DNA of 21,173 bases. It comes from CAYNRE01 sp964399535. GTDB taxonomy: Bacteria; Planctomycetota; Planctomycetia; Pirellulales; CAYNRE01. Under the pieces are notes generated by a model. The model worked only from the letters and a program-made list of their open reading frames with translations. It was not told where the DNA came from and searched no databases. Below are positions 6,922 to 15,100 of this stretch, in pieces. Both the position numbers and the translations under genes were made by a program. Location of the stretch: assembly GCA_964399535.1 (NCBI GenBank), contig CAYNRE010000066.1, positions 1 to 21,173 on the forward strand. The letters are read 5' to 3'. Every line of letters begins with the position of its first letter. The first letter of the stretch is position 1.

Positions 6922-9900
6922 ATGAATCCGTCGGACCCTGCCAGCGAGGCGCCAGAGGAGGGGGGAAACCCCTCTTCGACAAGGCCGGTGCCGATTCGTT
7001 TGTCGGGCGGTTCCTCGGTGCGGGCTACCGGTTTGCCCGGGGGCGAGAATCAGGCCACGGTTATTAGCCAGCGCCCCCCCTGGAGTCCGGCGCTGCCGCT
7101 GGGGGCCCCCACCCCCTCTGAGCTGGGCCAGCTCATGGAAGGGCAGCAGCTCGACCACTTTCAGATCGAGCGTTTCATCGGCGGCGGCGGAATGGGGGCC
7201 GTCTTCCGGGCTCGCGATACCCGGCTCAATCGGCTGGTGGCGCTGAAGGTGCTTTCACCGGCCTGCGCGGCCGATCAAGAGACGGTGCTTCGCTTTCTGA
7301 ACGAGGCCCAGTCGGCCGCCCGGCTCGACCACGAACACATTGCCCGCGTTTACTACGTGGGCGAGGATCAGGGGCTGCACTTCATCGCGTTCGAGTACAT
7401 CGACGGAACGAACATTCGCGACCTGGTCGAGGCCGAAGGCCCCCTGCTAGTGGCCGACGCCCTGCGCTACACGTTGCAGTTGGCCCAGGCTCTGGAACAT
7501 GCCAGCAGCCGCGACGTGGTGCACCGCGACATCAAGCCCTCGAACGTACTGGTTGCCGCGGCCGGGCAGGTGAAGCTGGTCGACATGGGATTGGCCCGGC
7601 TGCACCAGGTTCAGCGCAATACCGATTTGACGGCGAGCGGCGTCACGCTTGGCACCTTCGACTATATCTCGCCGGAACAGGCCCGCGACCCCCGCAGCGC
7701 CGATGTGCGCAGCGATATTTATTCGCTCGGCTGCACGCTCTACTTCATGCTTACGGCGCGGCCTCCGTTTCCCGAGGGCACCGTGCTGCAGAAGCTGCTT
7801 CAGCACCAGGGAGACGAGCCCCCGGACCCGCGCGCGATCCGGCCCGATTTGCCACTGCCGGTTTGCCGCGTGCTGAGCAAAATGCTGGCCAAAGACCCCC
7901 GCGAGCGCTATCAAACGCCGGGAACGCTGCTGAGCGACCTGGTGCTGGTGGCCGAGCACCTGGGGTTGCCGCTGGCCTCGCCCTGGCCCGCGCTGGCCGT
8001 GGCGCCAAGTCGGTGGACCGGATTTTGGGATCGCCATTTACCTTGGTTAGCGCCCATTGCCGCGCTCGTGGCGGTCGTCGCCTTGTTGGACCTGACCGGA
8101 CGCCTGCCGATGGGCGAGAGCCGCACGACACGCATCGCGCCCCAGGAATTCGCTAGTAGTTTCCACCCCGGGCCGACCGCCGCGCCCGATCTGGGCCCGC
8201 AGTCGTCGGGGTTCGTTGACGAGGAGCCTTCGCCCGACGCTGGCCCCGGCCGTTCCGATCGCCGCATGGCGCGACCGCTCGATTCCGACGGCCAGGCGAC
8301 CCCGGCTCGCCCCCAACCACGGCGGGCATTGGTAGGCGAAGAACCGGGCCCGAGCGAGCCGCCCCCCTCTGGCGAGGCGGCACCCCCTGCGGCTCAGGTG
8401 CCGGGTGAACCGCCCCGAGCGGCCCGCTCGACCGAATCGCTTGCCGGCCCCAGCGGCGCCGCGGGGACGGCTGCTTCGCCTCTGCCCGCGGGCACGGTCG
8501 GACTAGTGCCGCCGGCCCCGCCGCGGGCCACGCCAGCAGCCCCTTCGGCGACGACGACGGGCCAACTCGACCTGCCGGGTGCGAGCCAAACGGTCGAACT
8601 CGGATGGCCCGGAGCCGAGGGTGGAATCGGTCTCGAGCCCAGCGGCGAGACCCAGGTGGCGGCGTTGGAAACCACGCCCGATTCGAGTTTGGCGACCGGC
8701 CCGACCGCGCCGCCGGACTTGCCGCCTGGGCCGACCCAACCGCCGGACACCGCCGAGGCGCTCGGCGGGGCTGGCGCGTCCAGCCTGCGGCAGAGCGGGC
8801 TGCTGATCGTCAATCCGCGGACGACCACCGAGGGAGAATTCACTTCGTTGCGCGCGGCGCTTGCCATGGCCCGTAGCGGCGACGTGATCGAGCTGCGCTT
8901 CTCGGGCCCGCACGACGAACGGCCGCTGACCATCAGCAACTTGCAATTAACGATTCGCGCGGGCACCGGATTTCACCCTCGACTGCGATTTCGACCGGCG
9001 CTGGGCGATCCGGTCACGCATCCGCGTAGCTCGCTGGCGATACATGGGGGGCGGCTGACGCTGATCCATTTGACCTTTGAAGTGGAACTGCCCGTCGAGC
9101 AGTCGCCGGTCGAGGGCTGGTCGTGGCTCCTGGTCGACCAGGTCGAATCGATTCGCTTGGACGGCTGTTGGGTCACCCTGAGCAATGCCCAGAACGACCG
9201 CACGGCGCTGCATCCACAGGCAGCCCTGATCCGCCTGGCCGGCGAGAGCGATCCGCTGGAGGCCGACGACACGGCCCTGATACCGGGTCGCGACACGCCC
9301 GCCGCTTCAGGTCTGTCGGGAGTCGAAATTCAATTGACCAATTGCGTGCTGCGAGGCGAGGCCTCGGTGTTGGTCAATCCGCAGAGGCTGCCGTTTCGCT
9401 TTCGCTTTAGCAACGGGCTGTGCGCTGCCGATCAGTGGCTGGTCGATCTTGGGGAAAGCCTGGGGGGAGTGCCCCCGATTTCGGCCCGGATGGAGTGGGA
9501 TCATCTGACCGCCTGGTGCGGCCAGGGGCTGATCCGAATCCCGATTGAGCCGGGCTCGTCGAGCCTTGCCCAGGTGCTGGTCGATTGCTCCAACAGTTTG
9601 TTGTTGGGTCCCGAGCAAGCGGCGGTGGTCGAGCAGGCGTGCAGCGCCGCACCTGGCCCCCGGGAAAGCTGGCTTCGTTGGAACGGCCAGCGGAATCTAT
9701 TTCAGGGTTTTTCCGCATTTTGGCGGGCGGTGGCCCCGGATCGCGATCTGGTTTGGCAAGAAACACGCTGGAGCGATTGGAAACTGTTTTGGCGCGGCGG
9801 CCGCGAGCAATGGGGCGCCATCGGTTTTCGCGAGTCCATTCCCCAACAGCCCGTGCATCGTTGGGAGCCCAGCGACTTCCTGCTGCAGCCGGGCTCGACC

Positions 9901-10038
9901 GCCCAGCACGGCGCCACCGATGGCGACGATGCCGGGCTGGTGGCAGCGCGACTGCCTTGGGGGGGTGGACCTCCCCCTGCTGATGGTGACGGCGCCGCGC
10001 GTGCCGCCGGGGAAGCCTTGCCGCCCAGCGAGCCGTAA
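6922..10038 (+). CDS. Membrane Ser/Thr protein kinase with C-terminal predicted beta-helix sensor
   Basis: A 1038-residue Hanks-type kinase. The kinase domain spans about residues 78-345: Gly-rich loop 'IGGGGMGAVF' (86-95), 'VALKV' with Lys109, Glu128 of helix C, 'HRDIKPSNVL' with catalytic Asp203, a DMG in place of DFG (Asp221), 'GTFDYISPEQ' (244-253) and 'SDIYSLG' (264-270). All residues for activity are present. A single membrane segment ('LPWLAPIAALVAVVALLDL', about 373-391) is followed by a Pro/Ala/Gly-rich linker (about 400-635). The C-terminal third (about 645-1020) begins 'EFTSLRAALAMARSGDVIEL' and continues with short repeated beta turns such as 'LTISNLQLTIRAG', suggesting a right-handed parallel beta-helix (pectin-lyase-like) outside the cytoplasm. 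The start is the ATG at 6922, not the TTG at 6904. Signal and targets are unknown; an exposed beta-helix could bind glycans or envelope proteins. Confidence 0.93.
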   Translation: MNPSDPASEAPEEGGNPSSTRPVPIRLSGGSSVRATGLPGGENQATVISQRPPWSPALPLGAPTPSELGQLMEGQQLDHFQIERFIGGGGMGAVFRARDTRLNRLVALKVLSPACAADQETVLRFLNEAQSAARLDHEHIARVYYVGEDQGLHFIAFEYIDGTNIRDLVEAEGPLLVADALRYTLQLAQALEHASSRDVVHRDIKPSNVLVAAAGQVKLVDMGLARLHQVQRNTDLTASGVTLGTFDYISPEQARDPRSADVRSDIYSLGCTLYFMLTARPPFPEGTVLQKLLQHQGDEPPDPRAIRPDLPLPVCRVLSKMLAKDPRERYQTPGTLLSDLVLVAEHLGLPLASPWPALAVAPSRWTGFWDRHLPWLAPIAALVAVVALLDLTGRLPMGESRTTRIAPQEFASSFHPGPTAAPDLGPQSSGFVDEEPSPDAGPGRSDRRMARPLDSDGQATPARPQPRRALVGEEPGPSEPPPSGEAAPPAAQVPGEPPRAARSTESLAGPSGAAGTAASPLPAGTVGLVPPAPPRATPAAPSATTTGQLDLPGASQTVELGWPGAEGGIGLEPSGETQVAALETTPDSSLATGPTAPPDLPPGPTQPPDTAEALGGAGASSLRQSGLLIVNPRTTTEGEFTSLRAALAMARSGDVIELRFSGPHDERPLTISNLQLTIRAGTGFHPRLRFRPALGDPVTHPRSSLAIHGGRLTLIHLTFEVELPVEQSPVEGWSWLLVDQVESIRLDGCWVTLSNAQNDRTALHPQAALIRLAGESDPLEADDTALIPGRDTPAASGLSGVEIQLTNCVLRGEASVLVNPQRLPFRFRFSNGLCAADQWLVDLGESLGGVPPISARMEWDHLTAWCGQGLIRIPIEPGSSSLAQVLVDCSNSLLLGPEQAAVVEQACSAAPGPRESWLRWNGQRNLFQGFSAFWRAVAPDRDLVWQETRWSDWKLFWRGGREQWGAIGFRESIPQQPVHRWEPSDFLLQPGSTAQHGATDGDDAGLVAARLPWGGGPPPADGDGAARAAGEALPPSEP

Positions 10039-10405
10039 AGGTTCGCCCAGGTTTCCTCTTTGAGCGACTCGCCTGGCAGCCCGGCAGCGCCCCGAGCGAT
10101 TGAGCACACCGCGACGCGAACCGGTGCGACTCGCCCGACGTAGGAACCCTGCTCGAGGTGAAGCGGCGGTCAGGCGGTCGCGGCGCGGCGCGCGGAGATT
10201 GCTTGACACGCGCCAGGCCGCTGGTTTTACTAGCCACGTCGCTAGCCCTGGCCTTTCGGGGCACCACGGTTTGGATCAACCAAGCGACCGCCGAAACGGA
10301 ATTTCCCACCGCTAGCTTCCTACCCAGCGCGCGAACTCCGAGCTTGTCCACTGGAGTGGGCCGGCCGGAAGACGTGTCGGTCACCCCCCTAGGAGAGTTT
10401 TGCCG
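10039..10405. other. Intergenic region between kinase and cytochrome-like genes
   Basis: These 367 bases hold no gene I can support firmly. A GTG-started frame at 10158-10409 would encode 83 residues with a basic then hydrophobic N-terminus, and it ends in an ATGA overlap with the cytochrome start at 10406. Its codon use is poorer in GC at third positions than its neighbours, with several CTA/TTA leucines, so I treat it as doubtful. AGGAG at 10391-10395 is a clear Shine-Dalgarno for the downstream gene. No promoter was resolved. Confidence 0.5.
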
Positions 10406-10804
10406 ATGACGCAGGCAGTCAACCGTGTAGTTACCGGTGCGCTCGTGGCGCTCGTGGTTTGTGTAGTGGCGGTTCCGACCGCCGAGGCAATTCCGGCCTT
10501 CAAGAAGGAATTCGACGCCCTGTACGCCAAGAAAGACGGTACCGAGGCCGAACAGGCCCTGGCCGCCGCGGTCGAGAAGGCTAAGTGCAACGTTTGCCAC
10601 GTAGCCGGCAAGGAAAAGAAGGTCCGCAACGCCTATGGCGATGCCTTGGCCGAACTGCTCGACAAGAAGGCCGACGAAAAGGACAAGGAAAAGATCATTG
10701 CCTCGCTCAAGAAGGTGGAAGAAATGAAGTCGATCAAGGACGACGAATCTTCGCCTACCTTCGGTGAGTTGATCCACGAAGGTAAGCTGCCCGCGGGCGA
10801 GTAA
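10406..10804 (+). CDS. Small exported c-type cytochrome-like protein (single CxxCH)
   Basis: A 132-residue protein with a Sec signal peptide (hydrophobic core about 9-24, likely cleavage after 'PTAEA') and one haem c motif, 'CNVCH' (Cys61, Cys64, His65), in 'EKAKCNVCHVAGKEKKVRNAYG'. Haem would be attached outside the cytoplasm. The C-terminal half is helical and very rich in Lys, Asp and Glu; Met107 ('KKVEEMKSI') is the only Met after the motif and might serve as the sixth haem ligand. The ATG at 10406 has AGGAG ten bases upstream, the best ribosome binding site in the window; a TTG six bases earlier is less likely. A strong intrinsic terminator follows, so the transcript ends here. Its redox partner is unknown. 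It resembles cytochrome c domains common in planctomycetes but lacks any fused catalytic domain. Confidence 0.85.
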   Translation: MTQAVNRVVTGALVALVVCVVAVPTAEAIPAFKKEFDALYAKKDGTEAEQALAAAVEKAKCNVCHVAGKEKKVRNAYGDALAELLDKKADEKDKEKIIASLKKVEEMKSIKDDESSPTFGELIHEGKLPAGE

Positions 10805-10836
10805 CCCTCGGCGGGCCGACGGCACCAACGCCCACG

Positions 10837-10880
10837 GAGCGGCCGGACTCACGCGGATGGGGTCTGGCCGCTCTTTTTTT
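10837..10880 (+). terminator. Strong intrinsic (Rho-independent) terminator
   Basis: GAGCGGCCGGAC (10837-10848) pairs with GTCTGGCCGCTC (10862-10873) in a 12-bp stem with one G-U pair, closing a 13-base loop, followed by seven T residues (10874-10880). It ends the cytochrome-like transcript 32 bases after its stop and lies just upstream of tsaD, isolating the two units. Confidence 0.92.
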
Positions 10881-10928
10881 GTCGATCGATGGTGCGAGAG
10901 AGCCGGTTGCGACCGGGCCGGGAGTAAG

Positions 10929-11963
10929 GTGGAAGACCCGCGACTGCTGCTGACGATCGAATCGACCTGCGACGAAACGGCCGCGGCCGTCATCGACGAG
11001 CGGCTCGCGATCCGCTCGTCGGTCGTCGCCTCGCAAGACGCCTTGCACCAGCGCTTTGGCGGGGTGGTGCCCGAAATCGCCGCCCGGGCCCACCTGGAGC
11101 GGATTCTGCCCGTCATCGACGAGGCGCTGCGGCGAGCCGAGACGCCGCTCGAGCGGATTTCGGCCGTGGCCGTGACCAATACCCCGGGGCTGGCCGGGTC
11201 GCTGCTGGTGGGCTTGTCGGCCGCCAAGGCCCTGGCCCTGGCGCTGCGAGTTCCACTGATCGCGGTGAACCATCTCGAAGCACATCTGTATGCCTGTCGA
11301 ATGACCTACGGGCCGGAGGTATTTCCCGCGGTGGGCCTGGTGGTCAGCGGCGGTCATACGCACCTGTTCGATTGCCTCGGTCCCTCGCGTTACGAGCCGC
11401 TGGGTAGCACCATCGACGACGCGGCCGGCGAGGCCTTCGACAAGGTGGCCCAGCTACTGGGGCTGGGCTATCCCGGTGGGCCAGCGATCGAGCGGGCAGC
11501 CGCCCAGGGAAACCCCAGGGCCTATGCCTTTCCCCGGGCGATGCTGCACGATGCCGACCGGTTGGATTTCAGTTTCAGCGGGCTGAAGACGGCGGTTCGC
11601 TATGCGCTGGCGACGCCCCCGGCCACACCGCCCGACCCCGCGACACTGGGCGCCCAGCAGGTGGCCGACCTGGCCGCCAGCTTTCAACAGGCCGTGGTCG
11701 ACGTGCTCGTGGCCAAGTCGCTCCAGGCGGTGGCCAAACGCGGGCGAGGGGCGCTTTGCGTCGGGGGCGGCGTGGCCGCGAATGGCCCGCTGGGCTCGGC
11801 ACTCGGCGAGGCTTGCCGGCGAGCGCGGATCCGGCTTTATCTGGCCCCTCGCGCCCTGTGTACCGACAATGCCGCCATGGCAGCGCTCGCCGTCGAGCGC
11901 TGGCAGCGGGGCGACGTCGACGATTTGGAGATCGACGCCGTGGCCGGGCTGGTGCGGGGCTGA
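10929..11963 (+). CDS. tsaD: tRNA N6-adenosine threonylcarbamoyltransferase TsaD
   Basis: TsaD (YgjD/Kae1/Qri7) transfers the threonylcarbamoyl group from threonylcarbamoyl-AMP to A37 of ANN-decoding tRNAs, in the cytosol with TsaB and TsaE. It is 344 residues from the GTG at 10929, the family's normal length. 'LLLTIESTCDETAAAV' at the N-terminus matches the ASKHA nucleotide-binding strand. Metal ligands are His115 and His119 in 'NHLEAHLYA' and Asp313 in 'CTDNAAM'. 'VSGGHTHL', 'TIDDAAGEAFDKVAQLLGL', 'DFSFSGLKTAVR' and 'GGGVAANG' complete the signatures. The frame is open back to 10857, but that start overlaps the terminator and adds sequence absent from the family; the GTG is preceded by GGGAG with a short 4-base gap. 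tsaB and tsaE are not in the window. The gene converges on the giant VWA protein gene. Confidence 0.96.
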   Translation: MEDPRLLLTIESTCDETAAAVIDERLAIRSSVVASQDALHQRFGGVVPEIAARAHLERILPVIDEALRRAETPLERISAVAVTNTPGLAGSLLVGLSAAKALALALRVPLIAVNHLEAHLYACRMTYGPEVFPAVGLVVSGGHTHLFDCLGPSRYEPLGSTIDDAAGEAFDKVAQLLGLGYPGGPAIERAAAQGNPRAYAFPRAMLHDADRLDFSFSGLKTAVRYALATPPATPPDPATLGAQQVADLAASFQQAVVDVLVAKSLQAVAKRGRGALCVGGGVAANGPLGSALGEACRRARIRLYLAPRALCTDNAAMAALAVERWQRGDVDDLEIDAVAGLVRG

Positions 11964-12064
11964 GGCTGGCCCCGCGGCCCCAATGGTTCAACCAGCCCAG
12001 CAAACGGACAGGGCCCATCGCGCAGAACGCACGAGACGCGGCCCACAAGGGCTGGGCTTGATTG

Positions 12065-12081
12065 GGTTGCGCGGCGCAACC
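12065..12081. terminator. Palindromic hairpin between convergent tsaD and VWA genes
   Basis: GGTTGCGC (12065-12072), a single G, then GCGCAACC (12074-12081): near-perfect inverted repeat, which as a real hairpin would be GGTTGC/GCAACC with a 5-base loop. It lies in the 166-bp gap between convergent stops at 11963 and 12130. No T tract follows on either strand, so termination is a guess from position. Confidence 0.3.
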
Positions 12082-12129
12082 TGCCCCGGGGGTTGCCGGA
12101 TGGCTGCCGAGCGCTGGGGCGTTGGGTGG

Positions 12130-15100
12130 CTAGGTCCCGAAGCCGCCGCCACCGCCGCCCAGTCCACCTCCGGCACCGCCAGCGCCACCGGCACCGCCAG
12201 CGCCACCGGTACCGCCAGTGCCACCGGTACCGCCACCCTGCGAAGTGCCGCTCCGGCCCGTGGCGAAGTTAAACGTGTTCACTTCGCCGATGCCCGAGAA
12301 GAACGGGATCGGGCTGACGCGCACATAGCGGCGATCGGCCGAGATGACCGACGGCAGCACCTGCATTTGAGCTCCTTCGGACAGCACGCGGATCACGGGA
12401 GCGTATCCCACCGCTCGGGGAAAGAATCCGAACGGGGTGAAATTGCCGTTTTGCTGGTTGCGCGAGATGGCCAGATCGGCCACCGAGCCCGCGTTGGCGT
12501 TGCCAGCCTGGGCCAACTGCTGCCCCAGAATCTGGCGGTTGACGCGAACCTGTTGGGCGACCGTGTTGGCGATCTGCTCCTCTTCGAGCGAGTCGGTCCG
12601 CCGGCCATCGGCCAGGTCGAACAACACCAGGGCAGGCTGATCGGCCAGGGGCACCTGCCGGCCGACATGCACCACCTGGTCGCTGCCGTAGTGGGTATAA
12701 ACGTCGACCGTTACCCGACCGGCGGTGGGCCGGCCCCAAACACGCCGCAGCAGCAGCTTGTACTGGCCCGAAAAACCCTGCGGGCAGACATAGACCTCTT
12801 GGCAGCTTTCGGCCGAGCGGCCGGTCGAGCGGGCGAACGAATCGCCCAGGATCACGCCGCCCGAGGTGGTGCGCGGATTTCGGAGCGAGCAGATCGTTCC
12901 GGCCGGTTCCTCGACCGAGATGTCGACGTCGGCGTCGCCGTCCCAGGTAACCACGGCCACGCAATCGCGCGACAGTGCGCTGTGAATCGCTTCTTCGAAC
13001 TCGGCTGCTTCGTCCGTACGGCCGGCTTGCTCCAGGCTCTCGTGGGTTTGCTGCGCTACCCGCATGGCCAGATGCCAGATTTCGCCTTTTTCCTTGGGCC
13101 AGGCCTGGCTGAGCACGCCCGCGGCAGCCCAGCGGACGCCTTCGACGTCGCCCAGGCGTTGGGCAAGCTTCAGGCCATGCATGTAGGGTTCGTGCCGAGT
13201 CGGATCGAGCCGCGACGCCTGGCGAAACAGCTTCAGAGCACGGGCATCGAAGCCGGCGCGGGCCAGGTAGACGGCGACGTACATGACGTCGGTGGGGCGG
13301 TTGCTGAAGTCGAGCGCCGACAACAGGGCCCGTTCGATCTCGCGGGGCGATTGGCCGCCGGCCTGCATGGCCAGTGCCAGCCCCTCGTACATCCAGGGCT
13401 GCGCCTGACCCTGCCGTAGCGAGGCTCGAATCAGCCCGATCGTGCTGGTGAAGTCTTTGCGGTGCATCAGGGCCCGGGCCGTCTCGGCCAGGGCGATGGG
13501 GTCGACCTGGTTGGCGGCCAGGTAGTCGTTCCAGGCAACCTCGGGGGTGGAGCCCTCGGGAACGACGATCTGAATGGGTTGAACCGGGGCCGGCCCCCGT
13601 GCCGCCTCGACCGTGGCGGGGACTTGCGCGGGAGTCGCGGGGCTGACGACATCGGAGTCTGCCGCGTCGGCCGGAGAGGGGCTACCATCGGCAACCGCCG
13701 AGGTTTCGCCGACCGTGGTGGCGGAAGCCTCGCCCGCGTCGGCCGAAGCCTCTTCGTCGCGGATCGAGAACTGGCCAACCCCCGCTCCCACGCCGGCACC
13801 CACGCCCGGCTGCACACCACCCCCTCGAAGTTGATTGATCAAACCGGGGTTGTTGATCGCCCCGGCGGGAATGTTGAAGGCACCGCCGCCGAAGCCGCCG
13901 CCGCCGCCACCACCGCCCAGGCCGCCGCCGCCGCCGCCGAAGCCGCCGCCACCGCCACCGAAGCCGCCGCCACCACCACCGCCCAGGCCGCCGCCGCTAA
14001 TGCCGCCCCCCACGCCGCCCAGGTTAGGTATGACCAGGTCGGCCACGGGATAAACCTTGGTTACCAGCCGCTCGCCCGCCTTCTCCGCGGTGGTGATCAG
14101 GAGCACTTCGTCGTCGATCACATAAGTCAGGTCCAGATCGCGCAAGAGCAGCTTCATGGCCGAGCGCAGCGTGACCCGGGTAAGCTGCAAAGTCACCGGG
14201 GTATCGGTACCGATTCCCGCGTCTTCCATGGCCCGGCGATCGAGGTGAATGGGAATGTTGCGGTCGTTGGCCGTGGAGATGTAGTTGAGCACTTCTTCCA
14301 GGGGAACTTCCTCGAAGTCCATCGTGATTTCATCGTCGAGGGCTTCGTAGATTCGTTCCTCGGCCGGGGTCTTGATCGAAAGCTCGACCTCCAGGGCCGC
14401 GTCTTTCTTGCGCCGCTCGCTCAGGGCCCGCCAAATCTCGGGGTCGGGGTACACCACGGGGGGTTCGTCCGAAGTGGGAATGTGCGAACGCTCGACCGCG
14501 GCCAGGGCATCGACCACGCCCACCCGGCGGCGCTCGCGCTGGTCGCGGGCCTCGGCCCAGTAGCCGACCATGCGGGCGTTTTCGGTGGCCAAGGTCAGCA
14601 CCGGATCGCTCGGGTCGAGTTTCCGCGCGGCGTTGGTGACCGTTTCGGCCTCTTTGTATTTGGCCGCGGCGCTGCGCGAGGCATCGAGCACCTCGAGCCG
14701 CGCCTCTTCCATGATGGCGTTGAATCGCTTCATCAGTTGATCGATCTTCTGTTCGCTAAGCTGCAAGTCTTCCAGCAACTGCCGCTGGTCTTCCGCGGCC
14801 GCCTCGAGCTCTTTGGCGCGCAGGGTCCGCTCTTCTTGAATAAAGGCCAGCCGGCTCGCCTCGCGGAGGGCATTGCCGAGCTGGTCGAGCAATTGGTTGC
14901 GCACCTCGGGGTTCAGCCCCGGCGTGCGGGTGACCAGCTCTTCGGTGAGCTTGAGTTGATTCTGCGCCGCGGTGGCGTCCTCGCCCATCATGCGCCGCGA
15001 CTCGGCGATGGTAACCCGGACCTCGGTTTGCAACTGTTCGGTCAGCACCTGAAGCTGCGCCTCTTCCTCGGCGATCAACTCGCCGTCGGTCTCGTCCGCA

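Noticed and set aside
9407..11227. 606-residue minus-strand frame across the kinase, cytochrome and tsaD
   Set aside because: It lies antisense to three well-supported genes, crosses an intrinsic terminator and has an Arg/Pro/Ser-rich product with no motifs; a GC-driven shadow.
11602..13419. 605-residue plus-strand frame overlapping tsaD and the VWA gene
   Set aside because: It continues through the tsaD sequence in another frame and then antisense to the VWA gene. The repeated TASATG stretch is just the 18-bp repeat read the other way.
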